Positions 25,187 through 34,001 of a stretch of 45,174 nucleotides of DNA are shown in pieces (the stretch's first letter is position 1; each line of letters begins with the position of its first letter). This stretch comes from an uncultured Clostridia bacterium (GTDB lineage: Bacteria > Bacillota > Clostridia > Christensenellales > Borkfalkiaceae). Made by a program: the position numbers and the translations under genes. A model generated the notes under the pieces. The model saw only the letters and a list, made by a program, of their open reading frames with translations, was not told the origin of the DNA and ran no database searches. The stretch spans positions 1-45,174 of the forward strand of contig CASDOP010000014.1 of assembly GCA_949282385.1 (NCBI GenBank). Direction: 5' to 3'.

Positions 25187-26689
25187 TTACAACATATATT
25201 CGATTATGTCGGTTTCTTTAAGGTCGGCGGAACGCATGAATTCCTTTGCCACCTTGAAGTCCTTCATGACGAGCAACCTGTCCGACATGCCGATAAGTTC
25301 GGTCATTTCTTCGCTTATGAGAAGTATCGCCTTGCCCTCTTTTTTCATGTCGCCGATTATTTTGTACATCGCCTGTTTTACGGCGACGTCTACGCCGCGG
25401 GTGGGGCAGTCCATTATGATTACTTCGGACTGTGCCGCCGTCCACTTTGCAAAGGATACTTTCTGCTTGTTGCCGCCCGAAAGTTTGGATACATATGTTT
25501 TGGGCGAATGCGCCTTTATCGAGTATCTCTTTATTTCGTCTGCGACTATCTGATCTTCTGTTTTCGGATTGATGAAACTGAATTTTGAAAGCCTTGAAAG
25601 CGAGGGAAGCAATATATTTTCCTTGACAGGTCCTTCAAGTATGAGAGCCTCGGTATCGCGGTTTTTGCTGACGTAACCTACTTTGTGGTTTATTGCCCTG
25701 GAAGGCGAGGTTATTAGTTTGCCGTCCTTTATGACCGCGCCGGAAGAAATCTTTCTCGCGCCGAAGCCTATCTGTCCGATAATGTGCATTCCGCAATCGG
25801 AAAGTCCGCCGATGCCGACGATTTCGCCCTTATGTACCTTAAGATTAAAATCTCTTATCGGTCCGCAGCAGATGTCTTTGAATTCAATACCTACTTCCTC
25901 CTGCGCGGAAGGAACAAAATCTTCGCGGTAATAAGTATCGCCTATGTCGCGACCGACCATCAGAGAAGAAATCTTCTTCTTTTCGAAATCCTTTTTCTCG
26001 AGCGTATCTATTATTTCGCCGTCTCTGAGCACCGTTACGTGCGTGCATTTATCCATAATCTCGTCGAGGTCGTGAGAAATGAATACGACGGCTTTGCCGC
26101 GGGCTACCATATCGTTCATTATGCCGTACAGTATTTCGCGCCCGTCGAACGAAAGAGCCGTAGTCGTTTCGTCGACTACGAGAATTTCAGGGTCTTTTTC
26201 CATTGCACGGATAATTTCGATGAGTTTGCGCGTTTCAAAGCTGAGGGTGTTTATCTTTGTGCTGCCCTTAATGCCTTTTATGTTGAACTTTGCAAGTACT
26301 TCGTCGGCTGCTTTGTACATTTTACGCATGTTGATGATGCCGAATATCGCGAATTCCTTTTCTCGACCTGCGTAAAGATTTTCCGCAACCGTAACGCCCG
26401 GTATAGTATTCGACTCCTGCAAAATCATCGCGATGCCTGCGTCCTGCGCTTCGAGCATCGTCTTTGGACTCCACGGCTTGCCCTTATAGAGCATTTCGCC
26501 GCTCGTCGCCGGCTGCATTCCCGAAGCTATCGACATTATCGTCGACTTGCCTGAACCGTTTTCGCCTATCAGTCCTCTGATTTCTCCGCGATGCAGTTCG
26601 AAATCAACGTCCTTCAAGGCAACCGTAGGTCCGAAAACCTTATGCATATGAGACGCTTTAAAAATCAAATTCTGATCGCTTGTTTCCAT
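25187..26689 (-). CDS. CUT2-type sugar ABC transporter ATPase
   Basis: A 500-residue double-ABC ATPase of the RbsA/XylG family and first gene of the operon. The N-terminal half has an intact Walker A (GENGSGKST) and Walker B (EILVVDETT), but its signature is changed to LSFETRKLIEI. The C-terminal half has a degenerate P-loop (GGLSDCGMH) but an intact signature (LSGGNKQKV) and Walker B (VIIMDCPTRGVD). One composite ATP site (Walker A of half 1 with signature of half 2) is therefore canonical and the other is not. AAGGAGG lies seven bases before the ATG. Confidence 0.9.
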   Translation of the reverse strand: METSDQNLIFKASHMHKVFGPTVALKDVDFELHRGEIRGLIGENGSGKSTIMSIASGMQPATSGEMLYKGKPWSPKTMLEAQDAGIAMILQESNTIPGVTVAENLYAGREKEFAIFGIINMRKMYKAADEVLAKFNIKGIKGSTKINTLSFETRKLIEIIRAMEKDPEILVVDETTTALSFDGREILYGIMNDMVARGKAVVFISHDLDEIMDKCTHVTVLRDGEIIDTLEKKDFEKKKISSLMVGRDIGDTYYREDFVPSAQEEVGIEFKDICCGPIRDFNLKVHKGEIVGIGGLSDCGMHIIGQIGFGARKISSGAVIKDGKLITSPSRAINHKVGYVSKNRDTEALILEGPVKENILLPSLSRLSKFSFINPKTEDQIVADEIKRYSIKAHSPKTYVSKLSGGNKQKVSFAKWTAAQSEVIIMDCPTRGVDVAVKQAMYKIIGDMKKEGKAILLISEEMTELIGMSDRLLVMKDFKVAKEFMRSADLKETDIIEYML

Positions 26690-26714
26690 ATTGCGGCCTC
26701 CTTGTAATTACATA

Positions 26715-26741
26715 TTTATAATAATTGAAATCTTCGTACAA
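26715..26741 (-). promoter_or_regulatory. Possible promoter of the glucuronoxylan operon
   Basis: TTGTAC (26736–26741) and TATAAA (26715–26720) on the minus strand, 15 bp apart. The match is only moderate, as expected for an activator-dependent promoter facing an AraC-type regulator. Confidence 0.4.
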
Positions 26742-26821
26742 ATAAATTGCAATTTTATTCTTAAAAGTATATTTTTTTATGAAAAAAATTTACATTATTT
26801 ATTACTATTTATCACACCGCA

Positions 26822-26867
26822 TTAAAAATCGTACATCAAATGACTGTCGCGGTTAAAAATTATACAT
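26822..26867. promoter_or_regulatory. Direct-repeat operator candidate for the AraC-type regulator
   Basis: TTAAAAATCGTACAT (26822–26836) and TTAAAAATTATACAT (26853–26867) match at 13 of 15 positions and start 31 bp apart, about three helical turns, in the shared region between the regulator and the sugar operon. A shorter pair, GTCGCGGTT (26846) and GTCGCAATT (26881), overlaps. AraC-family activators bind such tandem sites. Binding is inferred. Confidence 0.5.
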
Positions 26868-26904
26868 TTTTGCGAATTATGTCGCAATTTTCAGGTTTTG
26901 TCTA

Positions 26905-26933
26905 TTGATTAATGTTCCAACCTCTGTTATAAT
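26905..26933 (+). promoter_or_regulatory. Promoter of the AraC–GH39 regulator gene
   Basis: TTGATT (26905–26910) and TATAAT (26928–26933), spacing 17 bp. The expected mRNA start, seven bases after the -10 box, is 26940, the A of the start codon. Confidence 0.7.
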
Positions 26934-26939
26934 TGAGCC

Positions 26940-29372
26940 ATGAATACTTTGGTTCACGTCTCTCCGATTAAATTGTTAAGCATTTCCGACGAAGCGATGC
27001 ACTCTTTTCAAAGCAGCACAATAAAAATTTTGCTCAATCTCAAAGGGCAGACGCTCGTTTCGGTCAATAATACGTCATGCTGCCTCAATCCCAACGACAT
27101 ACTGACCGTAAACGCGTACGACACCTGCACCGTATTTAAATCCAACTCGCTGATGCTCGTACTGACCGTTGAGAAAAATCAACTCAAACTCAACGAGGAG
27201 GACGCTCGGGCTTATTTTGTGTGCGATTCCACGCAATTCAAAAACAAAGATAAATTTATCACCCTGAAAAACATAGTTTTTAAATTATTTGAAAATATAA
27301 ACAGCGTAACCCAGACCAAAGCTCTCGCCGTCGCATATGAAATTTACGACGAACTGCTTAACAATTTTACCATTGTTGCGCCCGCCGCGAGAAAGACGAC
27401 GTCGAAAATAATTGAAATACTCGATTACATAAAATCCAATTACGCCGACAATCTTCTTTTAAACGACATAGCAGAAAAATTCGGTTTGTCCGTACCATAC
27501 CTTTCGAAACTCTTTAAAGACAGCACGGGCATGACGTTTGCAGATTTTTACGACGAGCTGAGGGTCAATCACTCAATGTACGACCTTATGGAAACGACGT
27601 CTACGATAATCGACATTGCCTACAAGCACGGCTTCCCCAATAATCATGCGTACATCAGGGCATTTAAAAAAATAACGGGACGTCTGCCGACCGACGCGCG
27701 CAAAAACCGACGCGCCGAACAACCCGCGGGAGAGTTGAACGACGACCTTAAAGAAATTATAAATATCGTTTCCCACTCGGAAATAAAGGCGAAAGAATAT
27801 AAAGATTACTACATAACCGAAAATTACAACAAAAAACCCCTTTTCAGGCTGGAACACAATCCGGGACACGAAATTCTCGGCATAGGTCCCGCCGTAAGCA
27901 TTCTGCACAGAAACGTACAGGACGTCATCAACTACATACAAAAAAATTATCCCTTCCGCTACGCATACATAAGAGGTATCTTTTCGGACGCGTTTTCTTT
28001 CTGCACGCGCAATTTCGACGGGGAACTCGTGTTTAAGTTTGCCATGACGGACGAAGTTTTAGACTTTCTCATATCGGTAAACCTTATGCCCGTTCTTTCT
28101 TTCACATATATGCCGAAAGACCTCGCAACCGAGAACAAGGATACGCTGTTTCAGGACGGATACTATATCTGCGGACCTACAGACCTGAACGAATGGAAGC
28201 TCGCGATTGATACTTTCGTCAATCACGTTATAAGCCGTTACGGGTTCGAAAACGTAAAAAAATGGATTTTTCTGCCGTGGGTGCAACTCGATTCAAAGAA
28301 CAGACACCTCGGTTTCCGCGACGAACATACATTTTTCAATTTTTACAGAGCTTCCTACACCGCCGTCAAGAACATTTCGCCCGAACTTACAGTATCCTCG
28401 CCGGAAATTTATCCTTCGCAGAACAAAGACTGGCTGGACAGCTTTTTTGCTTGGACCAAACAAAACGATTGCTTCCCCGACCTTCTTTCGGTAAAATTTT
28501 TTCCCAACACCAACTGGGAAGTTATAGAGGTCAAAGACAGCCACGGTTTAGCTTACCGCAAGGTAATTAACGAAGAAATTTCTTCCGACGAAAACCTGAT
28601 GCGCAAGGCGCTCACCGATCTTAAAAGATATCTGCACTCGAACGGATACGACCTGGATATTTACATAACGGCGTTCAACTTCACGATTACAGACAGCCAT
28701 CCTCTTCTTGACACCATGTTTTCCGCCAGCTACTATATTAAAAATTATGTGGACAACATGGACCTTATTAAATCGCTGTGTTACTGGCGACTGACAGACG
28801 ACACCGACGCGGGTTCTACTAGGCAAAACTTTTCCGGACAAGTGGGAATGTATTTGCCTAACGGCATGCCAAAGGGAACGGCGCAGGCATTGAGGCAGCT
28901 TTACTACACAAAAAACAATATCATAGACAGAGGCGCTTTTTACCTGCTTTCCAAGATGGACGACAAACCGCAATATTTTCATCTGCTTTTATTCAATTAC
29001 GAACACCCTTCGCAGACGAACAAGGACTACTTCGCGGGCAAAGAAAATTGCGACTTATACAGCGTATTTCTTAACAAAGAGAAAAAGTCTGTTCATCTGA
29101 CGATTAACGACGTGCCTTTCAAAAGGGCAAACATCAAGATGTTCATAATAAACACAGAACACGGCTCGCCTTACGACAAGTGGATATCTATGGGAATGCC
29201 CGAAATTGACAGTTACAGCGAAAGAGGCAGCGTAATTTTCGATATTTTTAAAGTTTCTGCCATTCCAGACTTCAAAACCATGTCCATGACGATCGAAGAC
29301 AACACTTTCAATATCGACCTGAATTTGGATATATTTGAAGTCAAAGCCGTAGAAATACAATTTTATGACTGA
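26940..29372 (+). CDS. AraC-type regulator fused to a catalytically dead GH39-like domain
   Basis: An 810-residue one-component regulator. N-terminal cupin-like sensor region (about 1–145); AraC/XylS double helix-turn-helix (about 155–255, LLLNDIAEKFGLSVPYLSKLF and TIIDIAYKHGFPNNHAYIRAFKKITGRLP); a linker; then a GH39-like TIM barrel and beta-sandwich (about 295–810). Aligned to the GH39 enzyme of the operon, WNEP becomes WVQL (Val448, Gln449 at 447–450) and TEWN becomes TAFN (Ala578), so both catalytic glutamates are gone. The domain probably binds xylosides as ligand. It is divergent from the operon it likely controls. No ribosome site is present and the promoter at 26905–26933 predicts a leaderless mRNA. 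Confidence 0.88.
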   Translation: MNTLVHVSPIKLLSISDEAMHSFQSSTIKILLNLKGQTLVSVNNTSCCLNPNDILTVNAYDTCTVFKSNSLMLVLTVEKNQLKLNEEDARAYFVCDSTQFKNKDKFITLKNIVFKLFENINSVTQTKALAVAYEIYDELLNNFTIVAPAARKTTSKIIEILDYIKSNYADNLLLNDIAEKFGLSVPYLSKLFKDSTGMTFADFYDELRVNHSMYDLMETTSTIIDIAYKHGFPNNHAYIRAFKKITGRLPTDARKNRRAEQPAGELNDDLKEIINIVSHSEIKAKEYKDYYITENYNKKPLFRLEHNPGHEILGIGPAVSILHRNVQDVINYIQKNYPFRYAYIRGIFSDAFSFCTRNFDGELVFKFAMTDEVLDFLISVNLMPVLSFTYMPKDLATENKDTLFQDGYYICGPTDLNEWKLAIDTFVNHVISRYGFENVKKWIFLPWVQLDSKNRHLGFRDEHTFFNFYRASYTAVKNISPELTVSSPEIYPSQNKDWLDSFFAWTKQNDCFPDLLSVKFFPNTNWEVIEVKDSHGLAYRKVINEEISSDENLMRKALTDLKRYLHSNGYDLDIYITAFNFTITDSHPLLDTMFSASYYIKNYVDNMDLIKSLCYWRLTDDTDAGSTRQNFSGQVGMYLPNGMPKGTAQALRQLYYTKNNIIDRGAFYLLSKMDDKPQYFHLLLFNYEHPSQTNKDYFAGKENCDLYSVFLNKEKKSVHLTINDVPFKRANIKMFIINTEHGSPYDKWISMGMPEIDSYSERGSVIFDIFKVSAIPDFKTMSMTIEDNTFNIDLNLDIFEVKAVEIQFYD

Positions 29373-29382
29373 TTATTGAAAA

Positions 29383-29420
29383 CGCAACGGCGGGAAGTCC
29401 TTCGACTTCCCGCCGTTGCG
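29383..29420. terminator. Strong hairpin after the regulator gene
   Basis: A 17-bp perfect stem (29383–29399 with 29404–29420) with a CTTC loop. There is no T tract on the plus strand and only TTTT on the minus strand. It is probably a transcription or mRNA 3'-end barrier between convergent genes. Confidence 0.6.
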
Positions 29421-29450
29421 AATGGATGAAAAATATAAGGATGGTTAATA

Positions 29451-29483
29451 ATGAACAATAATCCGTATGAATGCGCGGCTTGA
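29451..29483 (+). CDS. Possible ten-codon micro-ORF
   Basis: ATG with an AAGGATGG sequence about ten bases upstream, encoding MNNNPYECAA and then a stop. It lies between the hairpin and the end of the GltD-like gene. The ribosome-site match is the only support, so it may be chance. Confidence 0.15.
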   Translation: MNNNPYECAA

Positions 29484-29497
29484 AGAGCTGCGCTTAT

Positions 29498-30727
29498 TTA
29501 ATTTAAGTTATATTTGCCTTTAAGATAGATATTTATTCCTTCCGCGACGCGCTTGGAAATTTTTACCGCCTCCGCAACCGTCTTTGCCCCTCTCACCACG
29601 TCGCCTGCGGCGAATACTCCGGGGAGCGAAGTCTGCCCGTATTCGTCCACCTTCACAAAGCCGTTTTCGTCCAGCTCAAGTCCTTCTGTATCCGTAAGCA
29701 ACAGCCTCGAGGGACGCTGCGAAGCACATATGAACACCGTGTCGCCTTCAATGAACGTCGTGCGGGAAGTAACCTCTTTGACGCGGTGATTTTCATCGCT
29801 CACGCTCTCGGCAAACAGCACGCCCGTACTCGTAATTTCCAGCGCGGTGAGATTGATAAAAAATTGCGCTCCTTCGATTTCGGCGTATTGCAACTGCTCG
29901 GCGTTAGCGCTGAACTTATCCGAGCGAATGACTATTTTTACATCCCGCACGCCCATTCTTATCGCTGTGCGGGCGACATCCATGGCTACGTTTCCGCCGC
30001 CTATAACTATGACCGATTTCCCTAATTCATAGCCTTCAGGCCGCTCGAGAAAGTGAACTCCGTAATGTACGTTGCCCAAGGTTTCGCCCTTTATGTTTAA
30101 GCTTAAAGGCCACGTTACGCCCGTACTTACAGATATTGCGGCAAAGCCGTCGCGAAGCAATTCCCTTATGCCGAACATGTTCCCTATAGTTATGTTCAGC
30201 CTTATTTTAATGCCCGCGTCGAGCATGAGTTTTTTATATCTGTCAATTATTTCTTTAGGCAGTCTGTATTCGGGAATGCCGAAGCGCAGAGCGCCGCCTA
30301 TGTCCATCTTGCTCTCGAAAACCGTAACGCGGTAACCGTACCCCGCAAGCACCGTTGCAATGGCAATTCCCGCAGGACCGCTGCCAACGACGGCAACTTT
30401 GAGCTTGTTGTCGGGACGGTTTTTATTTTCTATAGTTTCGAGATAGCGCTCGGAAATGTATTTTTCTATAGACGCAATTTCCACGGGCGAACTTTTTATA
30501 GTTTTTTCGCAGTAAGCCTGACACATCTGCGAATAATTGCATACCATTGCGCAGACGACCGAAAGCGGATTGTTATCGAACAACATTTTGCCCGCTTCGC
30601 CTATGCGCCCGTCGAGAAAAGCCGAAATAAATTGCGGTATCGGCGCGCTTAAAGGACACCCTTCCACGCACAATGGCTGTTGACAGTTAAGACATTTTTT
30701 TGCTTCCGAAATTACATTGTGCGCCAT
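29498..30727 (-). CDS. GltD-like NAD(P)H-dependent oxidoreductase
   Basis: A 409-residue flavoprotein resembling the glutamate synthase small subunit and its NfnB/SudA relatives. N-terminal cysteine motifs for iron-sulfur clusters (CLNCQQPLCVEGCP from Cys12, and CAMVCNYSQMCQAYC), an FAD-binding GSGPAGIAIATVLAGYGY, an NAD(P)-binding VIGGGNVAMDVARTA, and the C-terminal GVFAAGDVVRGAKTVAEAV. No large GltB subunit is nearby, so a role as a free-standing ferredoxin/NAD(P)H oxidoreductase is at least as likely as glutamate synthesis. ATG 30727 is chosen because of the GGGGGGG ribosome site and the family's N-terminal cysteine motif; the 63 codons open upstream are AT-rich leader. Confidence 0.85.
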   Translation of the reverse strand: MAHNVISEAKKCLNCQQPLCVEGCPLSAPIPQFISAFLDGRIGEAGKMLFDNNPLSVVCAMVCNYSQMCQAYCEKTIKSSPVEIASIEKYISERYLETIENKNRPDNKLKVAVVGSGPAGIAIATVLAGYGYRVTVFESKMDIGGALRFGIPEYRLPKEIIDRYKKLMLDAGIKIRLNITIGNMFGIRELLRDGFAAISVSTGVTWPLSLNIKGETLGNVHYGVHFLERPEGYELGKSVIVIGGGNVAMDVARTAIRMGVRDVKIVIRSDKFSANAEQLQYAEIEGAQFFINLTALEITSTGVLFAESVSDENHRVKEVTSRTTFIEGDTVFICASQRPSRLLLTDTEGLELDENGFVKVDEYGQTSLPGVFAAGDVVRGAKTVAEAVKISKRVAEGINIYLKGKYNLN

Positions 30728-31208
30728 TTTGCCCCCCCGCTTGCCTGCGACTGTGCGATTTTGCGCCCAGAACACATCTTCTGATTTAATTTTAAAGAAA
30801 AACGGGTTAAAATGAAATCGCAATTTTAAGAATTTTATTGTGATTTTTTTGCAAAATATTTTAAATTTTAACTTTATTGCAACATTTAAAATTAAAAATA
30901 ACACAATGCACAGCAAAATTTGTTAAACATCAGCCATTATTTACGGAACAAGCAAATGCGCCTCGCAGACATGCGAGGCGCTAAAATACTTAATTAAACG
31001 TGCGTAAAAAGACGATTTTAAGATAATCTGCTTTGTTCCTCAGATTAAAATTACTCAATCATAACCCGACAAAACGCGCGCTTTCAGTCGGGCAAAAACA
31101 CATAATCGCAGTCTGGTAAAAGGCGCACGGCGCAGTCTGGCAAATTTTTATAAACGTGTATTAATTTTATCGATGCGGACGACAGCGCATATTAGACGAC
31201 AGCGCATA
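30728..31208. other. Intergenic region with hairpin and short direct repeats
   Basis: No gene is seen. Contents: the AT-rich leader of the GltD-like gene, a 10-bp perfect hairpin at 30958–30981, a pair of near-identical CGCAGTCTGG(T/C)AAA repeats around 31109 and 31131, and the tandem duplication described separately at 31178–31211. Confidence 0.5.
30958..30981 (-). terminator. Candidate terminator of the xylose operon
   Basis: A 10-bp perfect GC-rich stem (30958–30967 with 30972–30981) with a four-base loop, followed on the minus strand by ATTTGCTTG, a weak U tract. It is the clearest hairpin downstream of xylB. Confidence 0.45.
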
Positions 31209-31211
31209 TTA
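31178..31211. repeat. 17-bp tandem duplication at the xylB stop codon
   Basis: GACGACAGCGCATATTA occurs at 31178–31194 and again at 31195–31211. The second copy contains the xylB stop codon, so the duplication extends the 3' untranslated region without changing the protein. Confidence 0.8.
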
Positions 31212-32672
31212 TTTTTCGTGCGCTGCAAACCAATTTTTCAAAAGGGGATAAAGCGATTTGAATGCGCTGTATCTCTGCTCGTATCGGCTAACCGACTGCC
31301 TTTCGGGCGTTGCGGCGAGCCGCGTTCTGACCAACGCCTTCGCAGCCTCCTCCACGCTCTTGTATTCGCCGCACGCGACCATGGCAAGCATTGCCGCGCC
31401 ATAGGCGGGTCCCTGCTCGGTTTCCACCGTGTAAAGGGGCATAGCGAGAACGTTTGCAAGTATCTTTATCCACAGCGCGCTCTTCGCTCCGCCGCCGCAC
31501 ACAGTGCTGTATTCGGGGCATATTCCGCACCCTTTTGCAATTTTGAGGCAATCTTTAAAGGCGAAAGCCACGCCCTCCAGGACGGCGAGCGACATATCGC
31601 CCGCACTCGTCTGAGCGCTCATGCCTATAAACGCTCCGCGCGCGTTTACGTCGTTGTGCGGACTGCGCTCGCCCATGAGATATGGCAGAAAGTAAACGCC
31701 GTTTTTGCCGAGCTTATCCGCGCTCTTTTCCGCCAAAGAATAATCGGAAGAGAGAATATCTTCAATCCACCACTTATTCGCAGAAGCCGCAGAAAGTATG
31801 CAGCCCATAAGGTGAAAATTGCCGTCGGCGTGCGCAAAGGAATGCAGACTGTTTCCCTCAATGCCGTATTTTAATGACGGAATAAAGATTGTGCCGCTCG
31901 TGCCAAGCGATATGTTGCACCCTCTCCCCGCGACCGCGCCCGTGCCGACAGCCGCGGCGGCATTGTCGCCCGCGCCAGCCGCAACGACTATTCCGCAATT
32001 AAGCCCGAGTTCTTCGCATATCTGCGCGCTCACATTGCCGCAGGGGGAGAAACTTTCGTAAAGGCGCGGCAACATTTCCTCCGTTACTCCGCAAACTCCG
32101 CACATCTCTTTTGACCACTTTTTATTCTTTATATCCAGAAGAAGTGTGCCGGAAGCGTCCGAATAGTCGGTACAAAATGCGCCCGTAAGCTTAAATACTA
32201 TATAGTCCTTGGGGAGCAGAATTTTGGCTATGCGCGCAAAGTTCTGCGGCTCGTGCTTTTTAAGCCATAAAAGCTTGGGCGCGGTGAAACCCGCAAAGGC
32301 GATATTGCCCGTAAGAGAAAGAAGTTTGTCCCTGCCGACAACGCAATTTAAATAGTCGGTTTCCTCCCCCGTTCTGCCGTCGTTCCACAATATACACGGG
32401 CGAATTACGTTATTCTGCCCGTCCAGCGCCACAAGACCGTGCATCTGCCCGGCAACGGCTATTCCGCTTATGCGCACCTTCATGAGCGCAATTTCTTTAA
32501 GCCCGTCCTTTACCGCTTCCCACCAATCTTCGGGGTTCTGCTCGCTCCACCCCTCGCGAGGGTTGTAAACGGGGTATTCGCGCGAAACTTCATGCAGAAT
32601 TTTACCCTCTCTATCCGAGAGCAGCATTTTAACGCCGCTCGTTCCGAGGTCTATGCCTATATACGCGCTCAT
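31209..32672 (-). CDS. xylB: Xylulokinase
   Basis: A 487-residue FGGY-family kinase of normal length that phosphorylates D-xylulose to xylulose-5-phosphate. Motifs include [11 protein letters not shown] (phosphate loop 1), [17 protein letters not shown] with the substrate-binding [25 protein letters not shown], and the C-terminal [10 protein letters not shown] and [11 protein letters not shown] signature. The ATG overlaps the xylA stop by four bases (ATGA), so the two are translationally coupled. Confidence 0.96.
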   Translation of the reverse strand: MSAYIGIDLGTSGVKMLLSDREGKILHEVSREYPVYNPREGWSEQNPEDWWEAVKDGLKEIALMKVRISGIAVAGQMHGLVALDGQNNVIRPCILWNDGRTGEETDYLNCVVGRDKLLSLTGNIAFAGFTAPKLLWLKKHEPQNFARIAKILLPKDYIVFKLTGAFCTDYSDASGTLLLDIKNKKWSKEMCGVCGVTEEMLPRLYESFSPCGNVSAQICEELGLNCGIVVAAGAGDNAAAAVGTGAVAGRGCNISLGTSGTIFIPSLKYGIEGNSLHSFAHADGNFHLMGCILSAASANKWWIEDILSSDYSLAEKSADKLGKNGVYFLPYLMGERSPHNDVNARGAFIGMSAQTSAGDMSLAVLEGVAFAFKDCLKIAKGCGICPEYSTVCGGGAKSALWIKILANVLAMPLYTVETEQGPAYGAAMLAMVACGEYKSVEEAAKALVRTRLAATPERQSVSRYEQRYSAFKSLYPLLKNWFAAHEK

Positions 32673-33988
32673 GCCTTGAACAAAATCTGGTTGAAGATGC
32701 TCTCCAACCCCTCCTGGTTGCCGCTTGCAGGAAGTTCGGGCGCGCCCAACTTTTCGGCATAAGCTGAAAGCTCTGCAAGCGAGGTCTTGCGCGCAAGTAT
32801 GCTCTTGCCCGTATCCGTCGTTCTGAATGAAGAATATTTATTTTCGACAAACTTATCTATTCTGCCGTCCTCGATAAGTTCAGCCGCCTTTATAAGTCCG
32901 AGCGCAAAGGTGTCCATGCCGAGTATATACGCTTTGAACATGTCCTCTGCGGTATAGGAAGGACGCCTCGTCTTGGCGTCGAAATTGAAACCGCCCGTAA
33001 TGCCGCCCGCCTTTAAAACTTCGTACATTGCCTTTGTAGCGGTGTAGACGTCGTAGGGGAATTCGTCGGTATCCCAACCGAGCAAAAAGTCGCCCTGATT
33101 TGCATCTATCGAGCCGAGCATTCCGTTTATCGCCGACACCCTCAAATCGTGCTCGAAAGTATGCCCTGCGAGAGTGGCGTGGTTGGCTTCAATGTTGAGT
33201 TTGAAGTCCTTGTCCAGCCCGTGCGCCTTTAAAAAGCCTATCGCGGTTGCCGCGTCGAAGTCATACTGGTGCTTCATCGGCTCCTTGGGTTTGGGTTCTA
33301 CATAGAAGTCGCCCTTAAAGCCTATGCTTCTGCCGTATTCCACCGCCATCTTCATAAGATATGCGATATTTTCAAGCTCGAACGCCATATCGGTGTTGAG
33401 CAGCGTTTCATATCCCTCTCTGCCGCCCCAGAAAACATAGCCGCGTCCGCCGAGCTTGACGGTTATATCCAGCGCTTTCTTGACCTGAGCTGCGGCAAAG
33501 GCGTACACGTCCGCGCTGTTAGTAGAGCCTGCGCCGTTCATATACCTGGGATTGCCGAACATATTAGCCGTACCCCACAGGCACTTTATGTCAGTCCCCT
33601 TCATCTTTTGAAGGATATAATCGGAAATCTCGTCCAACCTTGCGTTTGTAACCTTTATGTCGTCTGCTTCGGGAACGAGGTCTACGTCGTGAAAGCAGAA
33701 GTACTTTATGCCCAGCTTTTGCATGAACTCGAAGCCTGCGTCGACCTTTGCCTTTGCGTGCTCCATCGTTCCTTCCTTTGCGCCGAAGGACTTATCCGCA
33801 GTGCCTCGCCCGAACATATCCACGCCCGTCGCGCACAGGTTGTGCCACCACGCCATTGCAAATGGCAGGTGCTCCGACATCTTTTTGCCGAGGACTATTT
33901 TTTCGGGGTCGTAGTACTTGAACGAAAGCTCGCTTGTTGAATTCGCCCCCTCATACTTTATTTGCGGTATACCTTTAAAAATTTCCAT
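32669..33988 (-). CDS. xylA: Xylose isomerase
   Basis: A 439-residue class II xylose isomerase converting D-xylose to D-xylulose. Key blocks are [30 protein letters not shown] with the catalytic His/Asp pair, [15 protein letters not shown], and the metal ligands in [35 protein letters not shown] and [13 protein letters not shown] 33988 with AGGTGA upstream is preferred to an in-frame GTG at 33997 that forms part of that ribosome site. It follows the GH28-like gene by 13 bp in the same operon. Confidence 0.97.
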   Translation of the reverse strand: MEIFKGIPQIKYEGANSTSELSFKYYDPEKIVLGKKMSEHLPFAMAWWHNLCATGVDMFGRGTADKSFGAKEGTMEHAKAKVDAGFEFMQKLGIKYFCFHDVDLVPEADDIKVTNARLDEISDYILQKMKGTDIKCLWGTANMFGNPRYMNGAGSTNSADVYAFAAAQVKKALDITVKLGGRGYVFWGGREGYETLLNTDMAFELENIAYLMKMAVEYGRSIGFKGDFYVEPKPKEPMKHQYDFDAATAIGFLKAHGLDKDFKLNIEANHATLAGHTFEHDLRVSAINGMLGSIDANQGDFLLGWDTDEFPYDVYTATKAMYEVLKAGGITGGFNFDAKTRRPSYTAEDMFKAYILGMDTFALGLIKAAELIEDGRIDKFVENKYSSFRTTDTGKSILARKTSLAELSAYAEKLGAPELPASGNQEGLESIFNQILFKA

Positions 33989-34001
33989 ATCTTTCACCTG
34001 T

